Origin: Balanoglossus misakiensis
Taxonomy: Eukaryota; Hemichordata
Direction of reading: 5' to 3'
NCBI GenBank assembly: GCA_040954595.2
Contig: CM082577.2
Span: 4,774,001-4,838,000 of the forward strand
Length of the DNA stretch: 64,000 nucleotides
Position numbers and translations under genes: made by a program. The notes under the pieces are model-generated. The model ran no database searches, was not told the origin of the DNA, and worked only from the letters and a program-made list of their open reading frames with translations. This document shows, in pieces, positions 21,133 to 35,600 of this stretch. The stretch's first letter is position 1. Every line of letters begins with the position of its first letter.

Positions 21133-24100
21133 GTAAGAGAACATTCACTCTCACTCTTTTCCACACACGTCCTGTCCATGACACCGACTCATATTACAGC
21201 TTCAAATACACACACTTTCATGTGTTATTCTCAAAGTCAGGTACCTAATGAAGTAGATGGTGAAAGTCTCCTTGTATAAAGTTTTATTCCAAACACTGGA
21301 ATTATTAGTTCAATTCGAAGGACATAGAAATTTCATTGATAGCCGAACTCTTGCATTATTACCCTGTGTGAGATTGTTTTCACATTTGGAAAGCCCTTTC
21401 ACCCCACGCCACACATGCCCAAAACCTTCACTGGTGGAAATTCAACACCGTTCACGGCGCGTGTTTATGTAAAGTTGGTTTGCCGAGTAGACAGAGGTAC
21501 GTGGGGGAAGCTGCGAAACGAAATTGCCACATCGGTATAAAATCTTGAGGATCTGTGTTCGATGAATCAGGCAGAGAGGGATTCAGCGCAGACGCCTTGT
21601 GGGAGTTGAGTGAATCTGATTTAAATATCAATGATTTGGTTGGTGATAGCCTCTAGCTCTGTTGTGACCTGCTTGGTGTATAGTGATGACACACATTGAT
21701 GGGGTCAGCTGATTGTTGGGAACCTCTTTTCTGGATTATTATAACCGGCTTAAGAAAGCCAGTCGGCCTGAATGCCCCCCAAAATGTATATAATATGTGT
21801 AATATACTTTTGTTAGTAGAAGCGCAAAAGATGTCCTGAATTCCTAAAGTTGTACTCTGTCTATACCATAAAACAAAATTCTACTGAGTGAACGGGATTG
21901 ACCAAATTACAAGCAAGTCAACCGCATTAAAACAACTATTTACACTTAATTAAACTTCATCAATAATGAATTAAACACAGACGAAGTCGAGTGGGTAGAG
22001 TGTGCATGTGACTGATTAAATAGTAACATACAGAACTACCGTGTTGCCTTAGGGTATGAGCACCTGTAACAGGACAATCATTGAATGAAAGGGGACTAAT
22101 ATTTATCAGTGGGTGCTATTTTGGGCGACGGTGAACAGGAAGCCAAGTCTCGATTCTAACTCTGAATCAAGTTTAGTGCTGTTACGAATACAATTAAAGA
22201 GAATAATTTGATGATTCACAGCATAATTGGACAAGGGCTCTTTACACTGAAGTTGATATATAAACTTAATTTGGGGTCTGAAATAATTTGAATTGTGCTC
22301 TTAAATGAACTCTCACAAAATGTACGTTACATATTGTTTTATTTTAATAATTAGTGTAGTACTTGTAGTGCAGATTGAATTTAATTCCCCATATTCTCAT
22401 ATTATACATAAAGTACAATGTAATTCTAGGAAAGATGCACTGAATCAATAATGCAACGTAGATTCGCTGAAAATAACCCAACTTTACCTAGGCATTAAAT
22501 ATGCAAGATGTGATAGCAGTAGAGTAATACAAGCATATTTGTCAGACTCATGCCCTGAAGTACAAAATTAGAATCACATTAATCTGGTTATCCCTGGTAA
22601 CATTTTCCATTGGGATGTTGTGTCTTTTTTCACCCTGGGTGTTTTCAGTGTTTGGTAAAAGATAACTGATGTTAATTTTCAGCTGTATAAAAGAAAATTC
22701 AATTCAATTTTTCACCACATTTCCAAACATTTAAGTCAGTCTTCACCACTGAATGCAATAAAAACAGATCAGAGGTTGGCGATGCAGATGCCACTGTATT
22801 GAATGTGGGAGCTTGCTTATGTGTGCATGAGGTTCAGTCAGTGATGTCATGATGTGCTAGTAAATCAGACACAACAAGGTCTGAGGAGAGGGCTGTTTCT
22901 AATTTGTATTCTCTGCCCACCATTCGTCTAAACAGAGAGGGAGTTGTGTGGTGTCAAAGTCGTGAGATGGATGTTTATGACCAGCAGAGACTGCAGAGAT
23001 TCCGGGGGGGCTGTTTTTGCTGTACAGACAGCGTCTTGTTAATTTCTGTGGGGAATTTTGTGATAGTTTCTCTGATTAGAACTCGGTGCTGTCTGGCTGC
23101 TTTGAGACGGTGGTGTAACACGTGTGCACTGCATTGTAGATAGCTTGCTGTGTCCATTCCATTGCGAATGACGTAGCTGTGAAATAGAATACAACTACAA
23201 GCACGGCTTGTACGTTGTTGTGAATAAGGCCTATGTAGGCTGTTGCAGTGACAATGCTGTTTGAACTTGCTGGGACTGAGTATAGATGTGTCTGGCAGTG
23301 GCCCCCTAAAATGTTTGTTTGAGACACGAGTGTCAATAATGAACTGTCCTTGGGCTTTGGAGAAAAAAAGACTCCAAGGATTACCTACATACTATTACAT
23401 CTTCACAGTCTGTCATCTACAATGGGCTTTATGTGAAAGCCTGGTTTTAAATAATACGTGTCTATAGAAAACGTATGCTGTAAAAGAAGAAAAAATAACA
23501 TCAGAATCTAGTTTCCTTTTTCAGGGACATCTGTTTCAAATGAAGTGCCCTGTGACAGTGTTTTCTGGTCATGTTATTCAATACTGTATAGTGCTTTGAT
23601 GGTCTGGCAGAACATAACGAGTGTTTGCTCTTTGCACAATACACTATGTCTTGAACGGTTTGTGTTGCATTTTGAATAGTAGTCAGTGAATGTACCAACC
23701 ATACGACAGTGTACGTGTATTTTGTGCTCTTGATGAAGTTACTTTTCATCCTATTTGTCCACGCCAGGGTAAATCTGATATGTTAAACAACTTGGGATTG
23801 ATGAAGCTTGAAATGTTATAATGATTAAGTTGGGACACGGGGTTCTATCCTGAAATTCCAACTGAACATGACTGTGGTCAGTGAAAACTAATGCATGTAG
23901 GGTAATGAGAAAACCAAAGAAGTTGTGGAATGACATCACATGGTCACTCATGTTCAGTTTCGATAACGACTCTAAACATAGACACCTTTGTCACTGCTTT
24001 GAGAAATTATGTATTGCCATCGCCTGAATGACATGATTTTGTTCCACAACCGTTATTCAGAAGTCCCTGTACGTTTATTACTGTACACACATTGTGTGTC

Positions 24101-26546
24101 CTGTGATGACCTTTGACCCTGAATGATAGGCATGTCACATGTGCCACTCTGCTACTCTCTTGGTCATGGGAAAGGTTTTCAATGCAGTGGCCCTCCCGAG
24201 TCATCATCAACAGCATTTGCATTTGGCTCGCTTGCTTTAATATACTTGCCGTATGGAACTGGAACAGAGCCGCGCTGGGAAATGGCGTTGCGGGCTGACA
24301 TGAATTATTAGTCCATCAATACTGGTCTTCTGGTAGTCCCAGCGGGCGTTGTAAAATTATGGCTCTTTCTGAGTGCATTGCTGAGATGAAATTGAAACGC
24401 GTCAATGGTGTTTTTTTGTACAGGCATCATGTATTTGTGTCACCAGGGTGAACAGCCCAGTATGTCGTGTTCCCACATTGCCAGAGCAATGGAAAACACG
24501 CTGTTCTTTGTGTCTTTTTTGATTTTTTGGAAAACAATGACCTTGCAACGTGTGCTGCTTCCATTTGATCCATGAAATGGATGGTGAAAAGTAGTTTCTG
24601 TGACACTGTGGGGTCAGAGGTCAAAGGTTACAACCATGTTCTGATTACAGTGGCAGGTGTTATGGCTGCGTTCACTTCTATGTTTGTAAAAAGCCACACA
24701 CAGAGGTTAGTTCCTGTTGTGTTTTGGATTAAAAATCGGTCTGAATTAAACCGTTGAATGATCAAAAATACAACCATGTTCTGATTACAGTGGCAGGTGT
24801 TATGGCTGCGTTCACTTCTATGTTTGTAAAAAGCCACACACAGAGGTTAGTTCCTGTTGTGTTTTGGATTAAAAATCGGTCTGAATTAAACCGTTGAATG
24901 ATCAAAAATACTTGAATTCAGTGTTAAGACTGGCACTCTCTTCCTATGAAAATTGATATGACAGATTTTTTATCAAACAAACTTGTTGGAAAATTCACAC
25001 TTCTTACTATTGTGACAGAGGAAAACTGGAACTGAAATTGTATTTCTTCAGTCAGTTTTTAGATTTGATTTGTGACTGTGACAGTTTACATTTATGGTAA
25101 TGCAAGCGATGTTTCGTGCATTATTTGCAAGGCACAAAAACGGCTAATTCAATCCTCATCGCGATAACTCAGAGTAATGGCAAATTGTAAAACAAGTCCA
25201 ATTTATATACATGTGTGTGTGAATCTGAATAATTAATGGCTATATTTTATATAGTTTGGTCGGTGACAGCATGAGGCCATTATCAGAAGAAAAAAATGTA
25301 CTTTGGAGTGTATTCTATTTTTAGAAGGAAGTATAAGAGTCCCACCGTCTGTGCCTGCTCATGAAATGTCGATAAAATATGCCTCATTTTTGCAATGAAA
25401 GTGTGATTCCCTTGCAATGTATTAACTTTTGATGGAATTGTTTGTTCAGTTCCACTTTTATTTTCCACCAGACCCGCATAAAATTTCAGAATTTAAATGT
25501 GGCGCTTGTAATGTTTGTATAAGAGGAAGTCAATCACGGTAAAACAAAATCAGAGTCAAGGTGAATTCAAATGACAGAAGACAATTTTGCAGTCAACTAC
25601 ACAAAACAGTGATAGATGCAGATGTTTTCACACTAAAATGGAAATTCCGTTCATATTTAAATTTAACATTAGTTTATCCGATGGGTGTTTCCATGAATAG
25701 CATATTAAGCTCTCAGACAATCACATCACAGCATCACACTTGCAATGTGACAGATCCCCAAGGATTGGATCATTTTGGATGAAGGTAGCTTGTTTCTCTG
25801 CGCTAATGAGAGAACGCGTTCTATTCTGGTTGGGCCGTGTGACATACACGTATATTACCGCAACACGTCCATCATATTCCTGAAAGCATACTGCTGTTAT
25901 CATGGAGATTCAGCAGATGGATTTGTCCGCTCGATCCCGCGATGACTAGTGATGACAGCAGGCTTATAACGGGCATGGGATTAGCCAGGGTTAACACGCA
26001 CAAGTAGGGCAGCATTTGTAAGGTTAAGCTCAAGTTGGTTTCAGTGGATCACCTTGGATTAGCTTTCAGTATGAAGCATACCCGGGCACTGATTTGACTC
26101 CAGCTATTAGGCAGACGTGATTTACTACATAGATGATTGATCAGTGCCACTCCAATCAGATTAATACAACAGCTAATTTTGTTCTGTAAATCTCGTCATC
26201 TTAAATCTCCATTCTGAAAATCAGCGATCTTCCTCATTTCGCCCCGGCCGTCTTTGTTTAATACCACTCTCCCAACGTTAATGGTGGGCAGCGGTGTCGA
26301 CCGTTGACCTGGGCTGTCATCAATTCAGTTGTTGTTGATACTGCTCTGACAGCATTAGTCATAAGCTGTCAGAAGGCGCATCGTGGGGTTCCCCCCAGTT
26401 ACTCGGAACATCTGCATAACTCTCACCATCAGCTTCCTCTGATCTGTTGGTTCTTTGGCTCATTCGTTCTCTATAAATCAGTTCTTCTCATTGTCCATCA
26501 TCATCACCATCACCACCATCACCATCATCATCACCATCACCATCAC

Positions 26547-26632
<86 letters not shown>

Positions 26633-29600
26633 ACGATGTATATTGGGAAAAGTAAAGTTTGCCCCGATGCTGCTTAAATTACCAAACTGCCAGTATATGT
26701 TTCAGAAAGCATAATATTAAAAAGTGGTGACAGTAGTACCAGTACATTGTACCACATACATGTAGCCTGGAAACTTGATTTGGAATAACATGTCGGGCTG
26801 ACTTGTGTGGGATTGTGATAACCTCTGCCCATTGTGAAATATTTATGAAAGAGTCATACATGATATGCACTATAGAAAGCTACTTCCCTGTTCTGTCACT
26901 AACTGTCTGTCCAGATGTTGTGTCCCCTCTCTTAGGATTGCTAACGAGAACTAGACCTGTTTACATCACCTTGGCAACTGTTTCATTAGTCATGGACAAT
27001 GTGCCAAGCCGTTTATAAACACGGCTTGGGAAGTTATTGCAAGTGTCAATCATTCCAGGGGGGTGCATTGACCCATGGATGATGATGTAGCACATAGGAT
27101 AATTTAATCCCAAAGCTCTCAAGGCTATGCAGATTTTACTATGTTAACACCTCCGGAGGTTATCTGAGCTTGACTGTACATCGTAATCTACGAATTATCT
27201 CTGCCGGCAAAACATCCACCGTAACATTTTCAAGATCATATACTTTGATAAAATTTACATTTGTGATGGATGGGGGAGGAACATGCGGCTAATCTTTGTA
27301 ATGTTGAAATGACTGCAAAGCAAAAAAGGTAGAGTAGACTGCTGTGTTGTGTTTGATTTTACTTCACACATGTGTACTGTACTGTACTGTACGCACATGT
27401 GTATAGACTGTTGTTATGGACATCAAATTGACTAGAAATATTTATGGTTACAGCTTATGAACCGTGAAATCCTTCCCACAAACCATCCCTGTCAATCAAA
27501 GTTTTTTATATGGTTGGCCATAGTGCCGGTAGTTAACAGGATAACAACATTATATAAACATTTAGGTAGGCAAAAAATCTTTCCTGTTAATTGGCCTGGA
27601 TGGTTTAAATATGATATAAAATGCTACTTTTATGGGTGACTGGCTTTGTATACTTTGGGTTATTCGCACATGTTTCAGTCACCTAAACTATCATATATAC
27701 CTTCAGCAAAAGACCCACTAAACTGTAATTTTTTACTGTTTCTTCGGTATTTTTGTTTTGTCTATCGACTAAATTAAAAAGGATAAAATTTAGTCATGCT
27801 CTCTCTCTATTCATTTTATGAGAACCGAATATCATGGTGCTTTATAAATCAGATTTGTAGTAATTCAACAGAACCCTGTGTAAAAGAGGCTATGATTGTA
27901 CAGGGAGGACAATCATGCAGTGGAAACATTCTTTCTGTCAGTCTGGAAAATAGACTTTTGTTGATAAACACTGCTACTGTGATTGATGGGGGTAAACCAT
28001 ATGTTGGTAATATTACAGGGATTACATTGCTGGCCAGGCTTGGGTGAGAATATTAACCTAGTGGTTCATGGATATCGTTACTGGCTCTGACTGGCGTAAA
28101 TAATTCACACGCCCCTTGCTGCACAAACGTCAGGGACGGTCTTGCTGGATGTGGTGTTGTATGCTCATGGTTATACATTGGGACTTTGGTAACCCAATCC
28201 TCGTGCTGAATTTTTCAAATTTTCTGTGAATAATGACATTGTTGGTTGGAGTCGGTGAATCCAGAAAATTCTGACTGAATTTTGCTTGGGGATGCTACTT
28301 CCTAATATCAGACAGTGTCTCATAACCTATGAACATTTCTTGGTTATGCAAAAAAAATCATGAATGCCTCTTTCAGCTTATATGTTGTATACAACTTACA
28401 TGTACATCAGAGATTCTATATCTGGTGTTGATTGCCAAAATACATGCCCTGTGTTTGGTGTGGAGGGCCTACACAGTACTGAACCACTCAGAAAACAACT
28501 GCATACCACGATACATGTACCATGTTGTACAATTGGTCCATGATGAAAGACAGGCTTTCAAACAGTTGTTTTTCAGTTTCAAGTGATAGTCTGAGTGTGT
28601 TTTTGTTGCATTTGTCAAGTCGTGTTTGCTTTGGTGGGGCAACAGTGATACAGACAGACGCGAATGGGCAGGGTAGGGTCTGGAATTTCAAAACCAGAAA
28701 CATCCTGTGTTTGCAACATTATTCTAATGTCAGTTCTTTTATATAGGAAGGGTTGGGATTTTAAAAAAAACATGTCTATTGTATATTAGCAGATGGGTGG
28801 GTCACTTTGATGTAATTCAGGCGGTTTACGTGTTCACTCAAATGAGAACATCTTGACAGCGCGAGTTGCACTCAATATTCTGATCTCAGGCAGTTTGAAT
28901 ACAGACAGCCTGATTGTAGTTTGAGCAGAGTGATCCAAGCATGGGAATGAAACAGATTATTGATTTCAAGGAGGGGAAAAAGATACATTCCTTGAGGCAG
29001 TAAGATTGAGTGTACCACGCGGTGCTCATAGGGCTTCAAAATAATGAAACTGCCCCATAAATTATACAATAACATGGAAACTCTATCTCTGTCACCGAGT
29101 ATGGAAACAAATTGAATGGAATAGGACAAGAATATGCGATACGAGACTCCGGGGTATATCTCCTGGATTTGAAATTACAGAAAGTCAGAGGTAGAGTTTG
29201 AGTTATGAGCAAATCGTTTTGTCAAGTGCAGCGTGGCAATTGTTTTCCTGTGGAAAAGAAATGAACATGTGAGTGTGAGTTAGTAGTTGTTACTATAAAA
29301 ATTGTACCGTAAAAAAACATCTATTCTAGGATATAGTAGATCTCGAATAAAGCTACATCACTGCCCATGTTATCAGTGACTGTACATGTGTACAATATAT
29401 TGGAAAACCTGGCAGTAAAGTGCTATTTGGTGTATTCGCATTTCTGTTTCTGTGATAATGATATCACCTCCTCCCTTGCCCACTACAGACAACAGTGTTA
29501 CAAATTCCGATTCCAGTTTTCTCCACTGAGTGTCGTCGCAAAAAGAACACGATTTGGATTTTCTTTCGCATTTGGAAAATTGCGTGCACCAGTGTGCTAT

Positions 29601-32600
29601 GCTGGCTGTGTCCAGGCAACCTGTACACTTATATATAGGTTGTTGCTAGGGCAACTGGGTTGTTATAGCTGAGCAGTGGTTTCCTCTGCTGGTATTTTAG
29701 TAGCAGTATATAGGCTTTATGTATAGAGTGCATAATTCCTGTCAGCTTCTGAGAAACGATGTTTGGAAATTTCTACTGCATCTTGTTGATGACTAGGCTT
29801 GTCAGGACTCATTTTAAAAAAAGCCTCACGTTTGTTTATCCATTTATCGGTCCCTGTGGATGAAGCTTTTTTTGGGGTCTACTAATGGCATTGACTTGTT
29901 CTTGATACATCATGTGACTATCAACAAGGAACGTCCATGATGCTGGTATAAAATTAGTAGAATTTATTCAGTTTAAGGTTTTCGGGTTGTTGCTGTAGTC
30001 AGATTATTTATAATCATTTTATTTTTATAATAAAAATCTTGATTTTTCTATTTCCGTAGGTAATCCTTGCGACAGTTAATGATACCACAGATTTATTTTG
30101 AATTGTCGTTCTCTGCTTTGGAAAAGGGAGTAGAAAGTAGCTTTTACTGTACATGTATGTCTGGTACATTTGCAGAATTGCACCTGTCTTACCCTAATAG
30201 GTAGCTAAACACCATTTATTACAACAGTGAGTGGTGTCATGTTGGGTGCAGATTGACATGGTCCAGGTGTTAAACTTGGAGGGAAAAATAGAAGGCAGGG
30301 GAGAGAGAGTCTTGATTCGAGTTTAGAGTCCTATCACAGAGATCAGTCATCTAATACATTGCAGGTTTCTTTAGCTGTTTGTTTAGCAAAGATCATTCAA
30401 GATGGATCAGGTTATTATTTTGTGGTTATGATACATTTGTATTTGTATGGCTGCATGCTCAGTGTGATTTCAGTGGTTGAATTTTTTGTGTGGAGATAGG
30501 GGGCCTCGCGTGAACCCCACCAACCCTGACAAGAGACTGCTTCAGTGAAATTGTATATTAATAGCTGTCAGTGAGTATAAATCTAATAATTATAATTCCC
30601 AAATACCGAAATATAATTTCATTATTGCATAGGTGCTGTTTCATCCTCATAAAATCCATTCTTTTCTGTACATAGTTTAAAATTAAAATGGTAAATTGTG
30701 GATGTTTTGTTACATTGGTTGTGAGTGACACAGAAAATCGGGGCTTCAAAAATTTATTTTCACAATGACTGCAAAATTTGTGTACGTACGCAATCGCAGC
30801 AATATATTGCTAGGAAATATGAAAATGAGTGATCTATAATTAGTTTCCTGATTTTGTTGAATGTTACTGCTATATATGCAAGTTTAACATAATACAAAAT
30901 GTGAATTCAAATTGTCTCTCACGAGGATGTGTACTCCTGATGGCGTAGCACTTGTGTGATTAATATGCAAGGTCAGTGTGTGTAGCCATGGACTACCACA
31001 TCCGAAGTCATAACTGCGTTGTGTGTGATGTTCAGCGTTTGTCAGTGTACATGTACGCAAGGCAACTGTAACCGTTGCATTGTGTAGCGAGCAGCGATCG
31101 TTTTGTTTCTGTGGCAGATCTGACAGCCTGATGAATGCACATCATTGCCAGACATTCCTTTGTGCGTGAATGTGGCATTGTGCGGGATAAAACCGTAAAT
31201 AAAGAATAGGCTTTTTGTTCGGCCGTATGGGCGCTTGGAAAGTGAAGAGCTGGGCAACGTTCAGATCTGTTGGCTGCAGAGTTTGTGGCTGTGATGATGT
31301 GCTTGCCAAAGAATTGACCTTGTTCGTAGTGGCGTATTTGTATATGATGGATTTCCCCCGCTGCTGCTTGTTTTGTGAACCCCCTAGCTATGATGACCTC
31401 AGAAGGTCACCGCACTGCATTGTACATATTCATAGTACGTTTTCACCGACGAGAGATTGCAATGTGTACGTTGGTCTTCCTGAATTGATGAACACCTTTG
31501 AGAAGTGTTTAGATGTGAATAATGCAACAACAAATAATTGCTAAACAAAACAGTATACATTTTATCATTTTCTCTAGTGTAGATGTTTACAATACATGCT
31601 AATATTATTATTATAATATCATAACAAACATACATCTCTTGATCTATTCCTCCGGGGCTTGTGTTTGAAAATATCAAAGGCACTGGAAGAAAAAGCTTTT
31701 ATACCTGTTGTTTCCTGTGTCAGGGTCAAGATTTGTCGTAGCTGTTCATTCATAACAGAGGTCATGTCCCTCGAAGTACAAATGTTTGGTTGGGTGACCT
31801 ACAGTAGTAAACTGGTGACCATATATACTGAAAGGATCGCATGTGGCATGCGGGGAGTATTGCGTAGGGCAATACACGATCTGTTTTGAAGTTGAATGCC
31901 AGTATGGTGTCGTATGATATCGTGACTCTGCACGTCAACAGAAACGGCAGTTGCACCTAGACTTCAGTAGAAGGTTTAGCCAGGAGTCATAATAGGTCTA
32001 CTTAATAGGAATATAATGTCACACACTGACTACTGCTGTGCACTGTGGTATAGAGACATTATGTGATGTAAACAAATATATATGGATGAGCGCACACACG
32101 GGAAAACACATATTTCTGTTGTCATTTTATGCACATGGTACAGTTGATCTGTTTGTACCATGGTGCGTTCCATTTCGAGGTTTCTCCTCATCCTATTGTG
32201 GGTATAAACTGTTGCACTGCCTAAATGTGTGGACATTGTAACTTCCTCTGAGTGGTTTTCTGTGTGTTCACACTCATGTACATGAGATATGATCCCAAGG
32301 ATGTGTACCATTTGAAACCCTTCATAGTGGATTTAGGAAGCTCTCATTTTGCATGTCACCTTGACTTTAGGTACACAGATTTTGAGCACATTTGTTTACT
32401 ACAGAATGGCTATTTGCATGACCTTTGCATCACCCAAGAGCCTGTCAGTCCGACACGAGCCCCACTGCTGGTAATCACATTCATGGTGTTTCATCCACGA
32501 TATTCAACTGGCGAACTGTACGTCCATACCCCAAATTTATTACTATATGACTCATCTCAGAACAAAATTTGAATTGTGCGTAGTCACCAAAACAAGATGA

Positions 32601-35600
32601 CCGAAGTGAAACAAATCACATACCACATGGAAGTACAGTATTTAGGGTCAAGCATGGGTCATGAAGTACCCTATTCATAGATGTCATTGCCCTTCTCTGG
32701 GCGATTCTATTACATTTAGTGTTGTCTTGGCGCCTGTTTGTCAATGCACGGATCAGCCTGGTGGCAATTTCTTTACTTGCAAATAATTGTGTAATTTTTT
32801 TGGCCATGTATTGTTTCTTCATTTATTTCTTATTGCTCAACCCCTCTGTTGTTGTCAATGCAGCCACTCCTTGCCGCACCCACATAAATCCTGCAAAAAG
32901 TCAGCCTTGACAGTGTCTATCTCCCAGACTGATAAACTGCACAGTGACAGATGTTTTATACAACAATCTCTCTTGCATGTCATAGACAGATGTTGATTGC
33001 CAAGTGTTTTAGTGCTTGTCAAAGTAGCTGTCAAGCATGTGTGCTTGTTATGGGTACATTCTTGTTGGTGTATAACTATAATCAGGAGAGTTTGTGAACT
33101 GGCGTAGTAGTAGTCAAGAAAAATTGTCCTTTGATTGGCCAATTGTCTGCAAACAAGTGTATGGATAACTGCGTAACTTTTGAAATTTATTCATGTACAA
33201 AAAAAATTTAGTGCACAGCGTGTGACCCAAAACACGAGTGGCAGAGATCAGCAGAGCTCAGGGAGTGTATTTGAGCTGTGTAAATTCATACTTGAACCGC
33301 ATCACCCATATTTTCCTGTGCATGGTTGCTATCATACCCACGGATTGCAGTGGCACTATACGTAGTTTAGAATTGTAATAGGAAATGGCGACTGTCGAAA
33401 TGGAGGAATTTTGATGTCCCATGTCAGGCAGTGATCCTAATGAAATATGTTATTGCAACTTAGTAATATTATAGCTCGAGGACAAATATTTTGTTGCATA
33501 TCAATAAACCCCTTCAGCTGTGTAGTTCATGTGCACTTCTGTCGAGGAATTGAATCTGAAATTCATGACATACTCTACATATTAAAGGTTTACTACTGTT
33601 GGTTGTTCTGGTCCTAATACAGCAAGGTTAAATGCATAGTGTGCAGATTGGAAAAGAAAATGTACTTGATACACAAAACAAAACAGTACATGTACTAAAA
33701 TAGTGAGACTTTACAGATACATGTAGCAGCCCTTTTGGAAATGTATTGAGTGATAATACTTTACTCGGGTATAACCTGTCTGTTTAAACTTTAATGTACA
33801 TTTATATGTATGAAAGAATGATTTATTTACTTGGGCAGACCAGCAATTTGTGCAATTGATGTCTACCATTGATGAGGTCATCATGCATGCAATAAGCACA
33901 GGACTTGTAATTAGCATGGGTTTAGTTCCTTCTCTGGCCATGAGCAAATGGCAAACCTGAAACCATACATTGGTGATGTTGTTTTGTCGTGATATAGATT
34001 GTAGAATTAAGTAGTATTTGATGTTCACGTTGCCATGAAGAAGTAAGCGGTATTCAGCTTGGCCTGCAATCAGTACTGGTTCATCTCCTCCGAACAGAGT
34101 TGAGCAAATCACACGGAGCGCCCACCAATGCTTGATAATGACTGCAATTTCACAGTTCACAGATGTTAAGAAAATCGTTGTTGGTTATCTCACCCCCAAC
34201 TCCCCCCGACTTGATGAACTGCTGCAGTTACCTTTGATGTCGGTGATCGCAGTTAAGACCGCGGTAATGAATAGCCACGCCGAGAGATACCCAATTATAC
34301 AACGCGCTGCCCGCCGTTGCAGCATTTCATTGTCGGAGCCGACCTCAGGTCAGATTTATCACAGGCTGTCATCGCCTGATTCGTGTTGCCTGGAATCTCA
34401 TTTGATGGACTTATACACATCATTTATTATGGATGATGGAAAAGACGTTTTTTGAAAATGAACAGTCAGGCAATCACATGTCACATTTAGCCTACATGTA
34501 TTGATGGGGACGCCCACTTCCCCATAGTAGAATGGTAGGTCAGATGACAATTTATACTTGCTTCAATCTCACTGACTTCTCCATTTTATGTCAATTACAA
34601 GAAAATGCATTTTTTAAAGAAACATAAACAGTACTTCAGATTGATAATTTCTTGGTTCATCAGGCCTTCACTTTTCTCAATCCGTGATTTCTGTTCTGTA
34701 ATCTGAATAATTTCCTCAGGCTAATCTTATCCTGCTGGTCACGTGATTATTCCTGCTGGATGGGTACTGTACTGTGTTAATCCCATATGACTTCCTGTTA
34801 CAGATAAGTCCTTGTTGCTTCATTGCAGTTTAATACACCACACTTCGATCAGACTGTCATAAAGTAAACATCAATCAATCATAGTTAGTACTCCTCATCA
34901 ATACCATCAAATGTGAAGGTATGGGAAGATACATGTATAAACCAAATTACATCATTTCTCTTTCTTTTGTCTGTTGACATAGTCCCATTTCTGCCCTTTG
35001 GACAAAAAATATGTTTATATTTTAACCCGTTTTGCTGGACAACTTTTGGCCCTGAACTTTGGGTGGGAGGTGCTCCCTGGTGGAAACTTATTTGGCTGTG
35101 AGTGCCGTCGGCTATTTGGGGGTCAGGCTAATGCCCTCTACAGTTGACCTGACAACCTCTGTGCTGCCTGTATAGCCCACACACTAAATGTGTAAATTAA
35201 CACATACAAGGTGTTGTGTTAGCTGTTAGGATAGTTTAGGTATCATTTACAGAAATTGAGAATGAAGTATTCTTCAGTTCAGATTACATTTTAGGTCAAT
35301 CTCGTGTCAAGTGTTGGTTGGTTATGGATGCCTGAGCGATATGATTCTACCCTCAAGTTCATTTCAGGATTCTTGTGGTACATTTCCTGTAGTAGGTGTG
35401 AATGTGAGGGAAGGCAAGTGCATCGATCTGTAACCTATATAACAAGAGATCAAAGAATGGAGGAAGTACTTCAAGTAGATTCACTAACCCACTGCAGCTT
35501 TCTAGATTTTCCCCGCAGGTTTTGGACCGTTTCTCAGCGTCCAGTGTTTTCTCCATTTGCATGCCAGTGGTTCTTGGTGCCAAACATTTATGTCGCAATC

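Noticed and set aside
19838-21279. Exons 1-4 as a separate short SAM-domain gene ending at 21279
   Set aside because: The donor at 21133 is good, its phase fits exon 5, and exon 4 and exon 5 share composition. The short form is kept only as a possible isoform.
26304-26714. 136-codon frame with a long histidine run
   Set aside because: It is only the CAT microsatellite read in one frame; the flanks show no coding character.
33711-34160. 149-codon minus-strand frame inside the giant intron
   Set aside because: It starts with GTG, has no recognisable domain and lies in non-coding AT-rich sequence; one such open stretch in 28 kb is expected.
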